Positions 49,776 through 58,700 of a stretch of DNA of 64,000 bases are shown one piece after another. Every line of letters begins with the position of its first letter. Within the stretch, counting starts at the first letter, position 1. The position numbers were made by a program, and so were the translations under genes. Under the pieces are notes generated by a model. That model was given only the letters and a program-made list of their open reading frames with translations, was not told the origin of the DNA and ran no database searches. The DNA is from Streptomyces olivaceus (GTDB taxonomy: Bacteria > Actinomycetota > Actinomycetes > Streptomycetales > Streptomycetaceae): the NCBI RefSeq assembly GCF_000721235.1, contig NZ_JOFH01000010.1:1-64000 (forward strand), in the 5' to 3' direction.

Positions 49776-51472
49776 GCCGGTCGTGCCTCCCTGGTGCCGC
49801 CGGAACGAGGCCCCGCGGTCTGGGTGTTGTTGTCGCCGACGCTCTGGTTGATGCCGAAGTTGACGTTGTTGTTCGCGCCGAAGTTCTGCTGGAGGATGTT
49901 GGTCTGGTTGGCCTCGTGGTCCCGGGTGTCGACGTCGTGCTCGCGCAGGAAGTCGCCGACGATCTGCAGCAGATGACGTTCCACGATCTGCGTGTACTTG
50001 AGGGCGTCGGTCTCCTGGAAGAAGTGGTGGAACTCGTCGTGGGTCGCCATCTCCCGGACGCTGGTGAGGGCGCCGCTGTTCACGTCGGTCCGGGCGTACC
50101 GGCCGATCCAGAACCCGTGCCGTTCGGGCGCCGGTGACGCCACGGCCGTCCCCACCGCGACCGAGCCGCGCCGCCGGGGCAGCCGGCTGCGCACCGCACC
50201 GGTGGCCCGGCCCAGCACCGCGCCGGGCGCACCGCGGGTCACGTCCCACGCCACCCGCCGCACCAGGTGGCCGTCGATGACGTCGGGCAGCCGGTCGACC
50301 AGGTGGAAGCTCTCGATCACCGGGGCGAGGACGTAGGTGTAGAACTCGGTGTGCAGGGTGGCGCCCCTGATGTCGAACCCGACGAACACCGTGGTCACGA
50401 TCTCCTGGTCCCAGGAGCCGACCCGGATGCGCAGGTACTCGCGGTCGGCGTCGTAGCCGTCCCGCCAGTGCTCGGCCCGCCCGTCCCCGGGGCGTGGGGG
50501 GTGGGGGCCGTTCGCGGGCTCCCGGTCGTCGCTCCGGCCGCCCGTGGGGGCGGCGGCGGTGAACCGTCGCCGGTCGACGGAGAGCAGCCGGACGCGGTCG
50601 GTCTCGGGCGGCCGGGTGGACAGCTCGGCGAGCATCCGGTCGCTCACCTCTGCGGTGATCTCCTCGGGCGTGAACCCTCTGACGGGCTTCCGCCGCGGGG
50701 GCGCGGCCGGGTCCGCGGCCCCGGACCCGTCGCCGGCCGCGTGCCGGGCGTTGGTCCCGCCGCCGTGCGTGCCGCCGCCGTGCGTGCCGGTGCCGTGGGT
50801 GCCGGTGCTCGGGCCGTCGCCGTTGGTCCCGTCGCCGTTGGTCCCGCCGTTCGGGCGGGGGAGCAGGCCGCCCAGCGGGCCGTCGGCGAACGACGCCGCG
50901 GCGCGGACCGGGGCGCCGATCAGCAGCTCAGCGTTGGACCACCGGCGGACGAGTTCGCCCGCGCCGACGAAGGGCTTGTACCCGCCGTAGCGCACCGTGT
51001 CGCAGGACTGCTCGGTGTCGATCTTCCGGACGAGCTCCTCGGTCAGGCGCGCGGTCCGCGGGTAGCGCCGTCCGTCGAAGCCGGCGTGGTCGCGCGACGG
51101 GCGGAACTCGGCCGCCAGGATCCTCAGCACGGCGATCCGGCGCAGGACCACGGTGGCCCAGCCGAGCCAGACGAGCGTGAGCAGGCCGACCAGCCCGTTC
51201 AGCACGTCGGCGTACACGAGGGGGACGACGAGGGCGGTGCCGGCCGCCAGCGTCCACTGCTGCTGCATCCGCAGCCGGTCGGCGGCCAGCGCGTGGGCCA
51301 GCACGGGCACCGTGTCGTAGCCGTACGAGGGGGCGACGAACCGGAACCGGTCGGTGAGCAGTTCCCGGATCACGTCCTTGCGGTAGGTCGGGTCGAGGTA
51401 GGCGCCGGCGGACAGCAGGCGCGTCACGTTGCTCTTCGCGTCGGGGCGCTGAGGCTCAAGGTGGCCGGTCAT
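49772..51472 (-). CDS. Two-helix membrane protein with C-terminal motif matching the TIR partner
   Basis: I do not recognise the family of this 566-residue protein. Two membrane helices lie at about 72-90 and 91-111. A Gly/Thr/Asn/His-rich low-complexity linker (about 208-250, repeating GTHGGGTH units) follows, then a soluble region of about 270 residues with beta-rich stretches (EYLRIRVGSWDQEIVTTVFV; GFDIRGATLHTEFYTYVLAP). A helical segment (DALKYTQIVERHLLQIVGDF) leads to the terminal motif at 531-554 (FG-ANNNVNFG-INQSVGDNNTQ). The motif is 16/24 identical to that of the coupled TIR protein. The arrangement suggests a membrane sensor that nucleates its TIR effector through like-like motif assembly. 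It starts 8 bp after the upstream gene of the operon. Confidence 0.85.
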   Translation of the reverse strand: MTGHLEPQRPDAKSNVTRLLSAGAYLDPTYRKDVIRELLTDRFRFVAPSYGYDTVPVLAHALAADRLRMQQQWTLAAGTALVVPLVYADVLNGLVGLLTLVWLGWATVVLRRIAVLRILAAEFRPSRDHAGFDGRRYPRTARLTEELVRKIDTEQSCDTVRYGGYKPFVGAGELVRRWSNAELLIGAPVRAAASFADGPLGGLLPRPNGGTNGDGTNGDGPSTGTHGTGTHGGGTHGGGTNARHAAGDGSGAADPAAPPRRKPVRGFTPEEITAEVSDRMLAELSTRPPETDRVRLLSVDRRRFTAAAPTGGRSDDREPANGPHPPRPGDGRAEHWRDGYDADREYLRIRVGSWDQEIVTTVFVGFDIRGATLHTEFYTYVLAPVIESFHLVDRLPDVIDGHLVRRVAWDVTRGAPGAVLGRATGAVRSRLPRRRGSVAVGTAVASPAPERHGFWIGRYARTDVNSGALTSVREMATHDEFHHFFQETDALKYTQIVERHLLQIVGDFLREHDVDTRDHEANQTNILQQNFGANNNVNFGINQSVGDNNTQTAGPRSGGTREARPA

Positions 51473-51480
51473 GCGGGTCC

Positions 51481-52233
51481 TCAGTTTCTTTCCTGGACGG
51501 CCGCGTCGACGATGACCCCGTCCCGCACGGTGTAGGTGCCGTCGAATGCCTGCTGGGAGCCGTCGGTCTGCCGGGCCACGAACGTGACGGACACGTCCTC
51601 GCCCGTGGTGCCGACGACGGTGAGCTCGTCGCTCTCGGTGGTGTCGAAGCCCGCGACGAAGTGGTCGTAGTCCTCGTCGAGGTTCCTGCCGCCCAGGTCC
51701 CAGGCGGTCGGGAAGTCGCGTTCGTTGATGGCGTCGAAGTACGCCGTCACCGTCGCCGCGGGTCCGTCCTCGTCCGCGTACGCGTCGTCGTTCGGGTCCG
51801 CGTAGGGGGAGTCGGCCGGGTCCTCGGCTGGGGTGTCCTCTCCGGAGGCCTCCGGGGAGTCCCCGGCGGTCGGGTCGTCCGTGCCGGTGCCGTCCGTGGT
51901 GCCGTCGTCGGGCCAGGTGCCCTCGCCGGTCAGGCCGCCGGAGCCGTCGGGGACCGTGCCGTCGCCGGTGCCGTCGTCCGTGGTGCCGTCGTCGGTGGTG
52001 CCGTCGTCCGTGCCGGAGTCCCAGCCCGGCAGGGAGCTGTTCCCGTAGAGCCCACCGGTGCCCGGCGCCTCGTCGTCGCCGGCCGTGGCGAGTACCACGG
52101 CCAGCACGACTATGAGGACGAACGGGATCGCGACGACGGTCATGGCCTGGTTGCGTACGTGGCCGGGTGTGAGTGCCAGTCCCGGCGCCGGATAGGAATG
52201 CCGGGCGCCGGTCGGAACGCGTGTATTACTCAT
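51481..52233 (-). CDS. Membrane-anchored protein with acidic linker and NTF2-like C-terminal domain
   Basis: The 250-residue protein heads the TIR operon. It has one membrane helix at about 31-51. An outer, highly acidic Thr/Asp/Gly linker with DDGTTDDGTTDDG repeats spans about 55-160. The C-terminal domain of about 90 residues (AATVTAYFDAINERDFPTAW; TVVGTTGEDVSVTFVARQTD) resembles DUF4878/NTF2-like folds that bind small ligands or wall components. Its position suggests an extracytoplasmic sensing or anchoring role for the membrane protein that follows after 8 bp. That role is inferred; the protein alone is not diagnostic. Confidence 0.82.
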   Translation of the reverse strand: MSNTRVPTGARHSYPAPGLALTPGHVRNQAMTVVAIPFVLIVVLAVVLATAGDDEAPGTGGLYGNSSLPGWDSGTDDGTTDDGTTDDGTGDGTVPDGSGGLTGEGTWPDDGTTDGTGTDDPTAGDSPEASGEDTPAEDPADSPYADPNDDAYADEDGPAATVTAYFDAINERDFPTAWDLGGRNLDEDYDHFVAGFDTTESDELTVVGTTGEDVSVTFVARQTDGSQQAFDGTYTVRDGVIVDAAVQERN

Positions 52234-52410
52234 CTGTCACCTCGCTGCCGCCGGTGTCAGAACCGGCGGATACGGCACGCGCCCCGAGTGGGCCGATGTG
52301 CCTCGTGCATCGACCGATCCGACCAGGGCGGCCGCTTCCGGAGCCAGATTCCGGCGGTTCCGATGCGCTTCCGATCGGCTTCCGGCAGGGCGGCGGGCGG
52401 GCGCGGGAAT

Positions 52411-52427
52411 ATACCCCCTAGGGGTAT
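52411..52427. promoter_or_regulatory. CsoR-like copper operator upstream of the DUF4396 gene
   Basis: ATACCCCCTAGGGGTAT has perfect ATACCCC/GGGGTAT arms and matches the CsoR-type Cu(I) repressor operator of S. lividans and relatives. It lies 48 bases before the ATG at 52475. Confidence 0.8.
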
Positions 52428-52474
52428 TGTTGCCGTACGGTGGAAGACGTGAGCGAGGTGGAGGGAAGACACCC

Positions 52475-52942
52475 ATGCACGCACACACCCATACGCCCGC
52501 GCATGCTCCGGCGCCCTGGTCGACGGCGGCCCGCGCGACGCTGCACTGCCTGACCGGCTGTGCCGTCGGCGAGATCCTCGGCATGGTCGTGGGAACAGCC
52601 CTGGCCTGGGGCAACGCCCCGACCATGGTGCTGGCGATCGCGCTCGCGTTCGTCTTCGGCTACTCCTTCACGCTGTTCGGCGTGGTCCGCGCCGGCCTCG
52701 ACCTCAAGTCCGCGCTCAAGGTCGCGCTGGCCGCCGACACCGTCTCCATCGCGGTGATGGAGCTGGTCGACAACGGCATCGTCGCCCTCACGCCGGGCGC
52801 GATGGACGCCCAGCTGTCGGACGGCCTGTTCTGGGGCACGCTCCTCGGCGGCCTCGCCGTCGCCTTCGTCCTCACCACGCCGGTCAACAAGTGGATGATC
52901 GGCCGGGGCAAGGGGCACGCCGTGGCCCACGCCCACCACTGA
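52475..52942 (+). CDS. His-rich DUF4396 membrane protein, probably copper-responsive
   Basis: The 155-residue protein has about four membrane helices (LHCLTGCAVGEILGMVVGTA; TMVLAIALAFVFGYSFTLFG; LFWGTLLGGLAVAFVLTTPV) and belongs to DUF4396. Histidine-rich ends (MHAHTHTPAHAP at the N-terminus; HAVAHAHH at the C-terminus) and a conserved Cys/Gly in helix 1 look suited to metal binding. A CsoR-type operator precedes the gene, so Cu(I) induction is expected. A role in copper handling is inferred; the family has no firm biochemical function known to me. GGAGGGAAG precedes the ATG. Confidence 0.88.
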   Translation: MHAHTHTPAHAPAPWSTAARATLHCLTGCAVGEILGMVVGTALAWGNAPTMVLAIALAFVFGYSFTLFGVVRAGLDLKSALKVALAADTVSIAVMELVDNGIVALTPGAMDAQLSDGLFWGTLLGGLAVAFVLTTPVNKWMIGRGKGHAVAHAHH

Positions 52943-53099
52943 CCCGCTCGCACAACCGGTCCGTCCTGACGCGTACTTGGCGGCCCACCCGGCATCGAAG
53001 CCCTGGTGAACGCTTCCGGAAACCGGCAATGCGGATCGGTGGCCCCCTCACGCATCATGGAGGCAACGGGGAGCACAACGGAGAAAGAGGGGGCGGACG

Positions 53100-53246
53100 A
53101 TGACGACGAACAGCTGCTTCGTCCGCCCGCTCCACCGGCTCCGCCCCGACGAACCCGGCCGAGTCGTGCGCGCCGCCGCTGCCGCGGCCCACGACCGCCG
53201 CGCCGTTCGCGCCGCCGACGCCGCCATCGCCGCCTACGCCGTCTGA
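53100..53246 (+). CDS. Small Ala/Arg-rich protein of 48 residues
   Basis: An ATG at 53100 with GAGGGGG upstream opens a 48-codon frame (MTTNSCFVRPLHRLRPDEPG, then an Ala/Arg/Asp helix ending IAAYAV). It has strong G/C preference at third positions and a helix-forming repeat of Ala-Ala-Asp. I recognise no family. It may be a genuine small protein or chance coding. Confidence 0.45.
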   Translation: MTTNSCFVRPLHRLRPDEPGRVVRAAAAAAHDRRAVRAADAAIAAYAV

Positions 53247-53552
53247 GACCACGCCGGAACCCACGCCTCGCCCCGCCGGGCCGGCGCGACGGCGGTCTGC
53301 CCGACGACGGCCCGAAGGCCTGAAAGCCGGAAAGCCGGAAGGCTCGACGGCCTGGAAGCCCGAAGGCCCGAAGGCAACCGCATCCTGCAACCCGACGGCC
53401 CGACCCGCCCGCCGGTCCGACCGTCCGACCCGCCCTCGCCCGCCCGCACGGGCCACCACACCCGCGGCTGTCCACATCCGCAGCTGCCGCGACCGGCCCG
53501 GTCGCGGTCCGGCTCCGGCCCGGCCGCCTCATGCCGTAAGGACGTATGCCTC
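53247..53552. other. 306-bp region without a gene upstream of the flotillin
   Basis: This stretch holds an octanucleotide repeat array (53310-53373), the CGTCCGACC repeats near 53420, and the promoter and leader of the flotillin gene. No convincing coding sequence is present on either strand. Confidence 0.5.
53310..53373. repeat. Eight degenerate 8-bp tandem repeats
   Basis: Eight consecutive octamers follow the pattern GCC(C/T/G)GAA(G/A), with two weaker units in the middle (GCTCGACG, GCCTGGAA). The array lies 180 bases before the flotillin start codon. Confidence 0.75.
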
Positions 53553-55586
53553 ATGGAAGTCATCGGTGTCCTCGCCGCCGTCTGCCTGCTCCTCGTCGCC
53601 TTCGTGCTGTTCGTCGTCTCGCGGCTCTTCCGCAAGGTGGAGCAGGGCAAGGCGCTGATCGTCTCGAAGATGCGCAAGGTGGACGTGACCTTCACCGGTC
53701 AGGTGGTGCTGCCGGTGCTGCACAAGGCCGAGGTCATGGACATCTCGGTGAAGACGATCGAGATCACGCGGGCCGGCAAGGAGGGGCTGATCTGCCGGGA
53801 CAACATCCGCGCGGACATCCGCATCTCGTTCTTCGTCAAGGTCAACAAGACCGTCGAGGACGTCGTCAAGGTCGCCCAGGCGGTCGGCACCGCCCGCGCC
53901 AGCGACCGGGACACGCTGCAGGAGCTGTTCCACGCGAAGTTCTCCGAGGCCCTGAAGACCGTCGGCAAGCAGCTGGACTTCACCGACCTCTACACCAAGC
54001 GCGAGGAGCTGCGGTACCGGATCATCGAGGTCATCGGCGTCGACCTCAGCGGATACCACCTGGAGGACGCGGCGATCGACTACCTGGAGCAGACGCCGCT
54101 GACCCAGCTGGACCCGGCGAACGTCCTCGACGCCCAGGGCATCCGGAAGATCACCGAGCTGACGGCCGTGGAGCACGTGCGCACCAACGAGGCGCGGCGC
54201 ACCGAGGAGAAGGAGATCACCCGGCAGAACGTCGACGCCCGCGAGGCCGTACTGGAGCTGGAGCGCCGGCAGGCGGACGCCGAGATCAAGCAGAAGCGCG
54301 AGATCGACACCACCCGGGCCCGCGAGGAGGCCGAGACGGCGCGGGTCGTGGAGGAGGAGCGGCTGCGCGCGCAGGGGGCGTTCCTGCGCACGGAGGAACA
54401 GCTCGGCGTGCAGCGCGAGAACCAGGCCCGCGAGGTGGCCGTCGCCGCGAAGAACCGCGAGCGGGTCATCGCCGTCGAGAACGAGCGCATCGAGAAGGAC
54501 CGCATGCTGGAGGCGATCGGCCGCGAGCGGGAGACCGAACTGACGCGGATCGCCGCCGAGAAGGAGGTCGAGGCGGAGAAGCGGGACATCGCCGAGGTCA
54601 TCCGCGAGCGCGTCGCCGTGGACCGCACGGTCGCCGAGCAGGAGGAGTCCATCAAGAAGCTGCGTGCCGTGGAGGAGGCCGAGCGGGACCGGCAGACCGT
54701 CGTCATCGCGGCCGAGGCCCAGGCGCAGGAGCAGCTGGTCAAGGACATCAAGGCCGCCGAGGCGGCCGAGGCGGCGGCCACCCACCGCGCCGCCGAGGAA
54801 CTCACCCTGGCCGAGGCCCGGTTGAAGAGCGCCGATCTGGACGCGCAGGCCAAGCTGCGGATGGCCGAGGGACTCCAGGCGGAGGCCGCAGCGTCGGGCC
54901 TGGCCGCGGTCCAGGTGCGCGACAAGGAGGCCGACGTCATCGAGAAGGCCGGCCGTGCCGAGGCGGAGGCGACCGGAGCCCGGATGCGTGCCGAGGCCGA
55001 GGGCGCGCGGGCCAAGGCGCTCGCCGAGGCCGAGGCGATCGGCGGCAAGCTCAAGGCGGAGGCCGCCGGACTGACCGAGAAGGCCGCGGCGATGGCCGCC
55101 CTGGACGACGCCTCGCGCGGTCACGAGGAGTACCGGCTGCGCCTGGAGGCCGAGAAGGACATCCGGCTGGCCGGGCTCGACGTGCAGCGGCAGGTCGCCG
55201 AGGCGCAGGCCACGGTCCTGGCCACCGGCCTGGAGAACGCCGACATCGACATCGTGGGCGGCGACACGGTCTTCTTCGACCGGCTGATGTCCTCGGTGGC
55301 GCTCGGCAAGGGCGTCGACGGGTTCGTCAAGCACTCGGAGACGGCCCAGGCCCTCGCCGGGCCCTGGCTGGACGGCTCGTCGAGCTTCACCGACGACCTG
55401 ACCCGCGTCCTCGGCTCGGTCTCCACGGCCGACGTGCAGAACCTGACGGTCTCCGCGCTGCTGATGCAGCTGATGAAGTCGGGCGGCTCCGACGCCGGCC
55501 AGGTGCAGCGGCTCCTGGAGCGCGCCGGTGAACTCGGCCTCGCCGACACCCCGCTCACCGCGCTGAACGGCGCGACCCGGGGCTGA
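53553..55586 (+). CDS. Flotillin/SPFH-domain membrane scaffold protein
   Basis: The 677-residue protein has one N-terminal membrane helix (about residues 3-23) and an SPFH domain (about 25-210; VSKMRKVDVTFTGQVVLPVL; LDFTDLYTKREELRYRIIEV). A very long Glu/Arg/Ala-rich coiled coil spans about 215-540, and a C-terminal region ends in LLERAGELGLADTPLTALNG. Flotillins form oligomeric rings that organise membrane microdomains. The gene lies directly upstream of a DUF3686/AAA ATPase gene (122-bp gap). From family knowledge, such SPFH-AAA pairs recur in bacteria and are linked to envelope stress. Confidence 0.95.
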   Translation: MEVIGVLAAVCLLLVAFVLFVVSRLFRKVEQGKALIVSKMRKVDVTFTGQVVLPVLHKAEVMDISVKTIEITRAGKEGLICRDNIRADIRISFFVKVNKTVEDVVKVAQAVGTARASDRDTLQELFHAKFSEALKTVGKQLDFTDLYTKREELRYRIIEVIGVDLSGYHLEDAAIDYLEQTPLTQLDPANVLDAQGIRKITELTAVEHVRTNEARRTEEKEITRQNVDAREAVLELERRQADAEIKQKREIDTTRAREEAETARVVEEERLRAQGAFLRTEEQLGVQRENQAREVAVAAKNRERVIAVENERIEKDRMLEAIGRERETELTRIAAEKEVEAEKRDIAEVIRERVAVDRTVAEQEESIKKLRAVEEAERDRQTVVIAAEAQAQEQLVKDIKAAEAAEAAATHRAAEELTLAEARLKSADLDAQAKLRMAEGLQAEAAASGLAAVQVRDKEADVIEKAGRAEAEATGARMRAEAEGARAKALAEAEAIGGKLKAEAAGLTEKAAAMAALDDASRGHEEYRLRLEAEKDIRLAGLDVQRQVAEAQATVLATGLENADIDIVGGDTVFFDRLMSSVALGKGVDGFVKHSETAQALAGPWLDGSSSFTDDLTRVLGSVSTADVQNLTVSALLMQLMKSGGSDAGQVQRLLERAGELGLADTPLTALNGATRG

Positions 55587-55708
55587 CCGCCCCCACCGAC
55601 CGGGTGCCGGGGCCGCCGTACGGGGGTCGGCGGCTTCGGCACCCCCTCGCACGCCCGCACCTCGACCCCGGGCTCCTCCACCCGCCTCCTCGAAGGGATC
55701 AACCACGC

Positions 55709-58700
55709 ATGGCCACCGCCCCGGAGACGGACACCACGCGGCGACCGGGGACACCGGACGAGCCCGGCCCGCGCCCCGCCGCCGACACCGCCGGCCCGCG
55801 CCCCGCCGACACCGCCGACGCCGGTGCCTACGAGGTGCTGCGCGACCGCCTCGCCGCACAGGCCGCCGAGCTGACCCGGCGGGCCGAACTCCTCAACGCC
55901 CGCCGGGTGGAGGAGTTCGGCTCGGCACGCCTCGAACTGGCCGGCACCGAGCGGCTGCGCACGGGGCGTCCTGGCGTGCCGCGGGACATCGCCGCCGTCG
56001 GCGAGGGCGTGCTGCTCCTCGGCTCCGCCGGCCGCCCGGGCGCGGGCATCCCGGCGGCGGTGGCCGACGTCTTCACCCTCTACGACCGCGACCTGAACCC
56101 GCTGCCCGAGCCGGCCGTCCCGGGACTGCTCGACGACCCGGCCTTCGTACGGGAGTTCGCGGACCTGCACCGCTACTACCGCGGCGCCCGCCTGCTGCGG
56201 CTGCGCGTCGTCGACGGCAGGCTGCTGGCCGTCTTCCGCACCGGCGACAAGGCCGACGACATCCGCGTCCTGCGCTGGAACCTCGCGGCGGACGGCCCGG
56301 CCGCCTTCCTGGACGCGCGCGGCGAACGCGACGACGTCTTCCCGCCGGCCCACGACTTCACCTGGACGCCGACGGCCCGCGAGGACCACGTCCAGGGCCG
56401 GCACCCGCACATCGCCGTCCCCGGCGGGTTCTACGTCGGCGCGGTCGGCGGCGCGCTCACCGTCAAGTCGGACAACGACACCGAGACCGACCGGGGCGTC
56501 TTCACCGAGCCCGTCGACGAGCCCCTCCAGGCCCTCGCCGACGCGGACGTCGCACACGCCCGGGTCGGCCCGCTGGTCCTGCTGCGCGTGCGGCCCTACA
56601 AGGAGGACACCGACCGCTACCTGGTCTGCAACACCCTCACCGGGTCGGTGGTCCGCCTGGACGGCATCGGCACGGCCTGCCGCCGCCTGCCCGACGACCA
56701 GGGCATCGTCTTCCCCGGCGGCTACTGCCTGGCCACGGGCGTCCACAAGACGTACGAACTCGACGCCGACGGACTGGAGTTCGAGCGGGAGGTGCGCTCG
56801 CCGAACGGCGAGGACGTGCTGTACGCGTTCCACGCGCGCGGCCGGAGCCGGGGCCTGCTGCTCTCGTACAACACCATCCGCAAGGAGGTCGCGAACCCGC
56901 TGCCCTGCCGGGGCTGGGCCCTGGCCGAGGACGGCACCTTCACCGTGCTGCGCGCGGACGGCGACGAGCCCGCCCAGGTGCACCCGGTGCAGCTGTGGAA
57001 CTCGCCGTACGTCTCCGACACGTACGCCGCCGCCGCGCCCGCCGGGAGCGGTCCGCTGGCCCGCGTCGGCAACGCCGACCTCGTGCGGGGGATCTCCGCC
57101 GCCCTGTCCGTCGCCGGCGCCGTCGCCGACGGGATCACCACCGCCGAGGGGTACCGCGCGCTCGCCGCCGACTGCGTGCGCGCGGCCGACGGCCACCACT
57201 GGCTCGGCGAGGACGAGTTGGGCGACCTGGCCGGCGCCCTGGCGGCGGTGCGGGACACCGCCGGGCAGGTGCTCGCCGAGTTCGAGACGGTGCGCGAGCT
57301 GACCCGGCGGGCGGCCGAGGCCCGCGACGAGGCCGCCGAGCGGATCGCGGCGGTGGTCCGGCGGCTGCGCGGCGAGGCGCCGAAGGAGGCCGCCGCCTGG
57401 GTGCGCGGCCTCACCGAACTGCGGCACGCCCACGGGCATCTGCTGAGCGTCGGGGAACTGCGGTACGCCGACGGCCCCGCGGTCGCCGCCCTCGCCGAGG
57501 AGGCCGAGGCGTCCCTCGCCGACCTCGGCCGTCGCGCCGTGGCCTTCCTCGCCCGCGAGGACGCCTTCGACGCCCAACGCGCCGACGTGGAACGGCTCGT
57601 GGCCGACGCCGAGGCCGTCAGCACCGTCGCCGGAGCCGCGCCCGTCGCCGCCCGGCTCGACGAACTCGCCGACGGACTGCGCACGGTCACCGACGTCGTC
57701 GCCGAACTCGACATGGGCGACGCCACGGTCCGTACCGCCCTCCTGGAGCGCGTCGCCGCCGTCCTCGGCGGGGTCAACCGCGCCCGCGCCACCCTCGACG
57801 CCCGCCGCCGCGCCCTCCTCGACCACGAGGGCCGCGCCGAGTTCGCCGCCGAGACGGCCCTGCTCGGCCAGGCGGTCACCGCGGCGCTCGCCGCCGCCGA
57901 CACCCCCGAGCGCTGCGACGACCAACTCGCCCGCCTCCTGGCCCGCCTGGAGGACCTGGAGTCGCGCTTCGCCGAGTTCGACGTCTTCCTCGGCGAACTC
58001 GCCGACCGGCGCACCGAGATCTACGAGGCGCTCGCCGCCCGCAAGCAGGCGCTCTCCGACGCCCGCGCCCGCCGCGCCGAACAGCTCGCCGCCTCCGCCG
58101 CCCGCGTCCTGGAGACCGTGACCAGGCGCTGCGCGACCCTCCCCGACGCCGACGCGGTCAGCACCTACTTCGCCTCCGACCCCATGGTCGGCAAGGTCCG
58201 CCGCACCGCCGGCGAACTGCGCGCCCTCGGCGACACCGTCCGCGCCGAGGAACTGGACGGCCGCCTCAAGTCGGCCCGCCAGGAGGCCGCCCGCGCCCTG
58301 CGCGACCGCACCGACCTGTACGCCGACGACGGCCGCACCCTGCGCCTGGGCACCCACCGCTTCGCCGTCAACAGCCAGCCCCTCGACCTCACCCTCGTCC
58401 CCGACGGCGACGACGGCATCGCCTTCGCCCTCACCGGCACCGACTACCGCACGCCGGTCACCGACCCGGACTTCGCGGCCACCCGCCCGTACTGGAACCG
58501 CTCCCTGCCGTCGGAGTCGCCGGAGGTTTACCGCGCCGAGCACCTCGCCGCCCGCCTGCTGCGCGCGCACGGAGCCGCGTCCCTGGCCGCCGCCGACGAC
58601 CTGCCCGCGCTGGTCCGCGACGCGGCCCGGGAGGCGTACGACGAGGGCCACGAGCGGGGCGTCCACGACCACGACGCCACGGCCGTGCTCACCGCCCTGC

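Noticed and set aside
49660..49900. Asn-rich segments as simple low-complexity noise
   Set aside because: Low complexity alone would not give 16 of 24 aligned identities, including NQSVG-x-NNTQ, in two otherwise unrelated coupled proteins. It was therefore kept as a finding.
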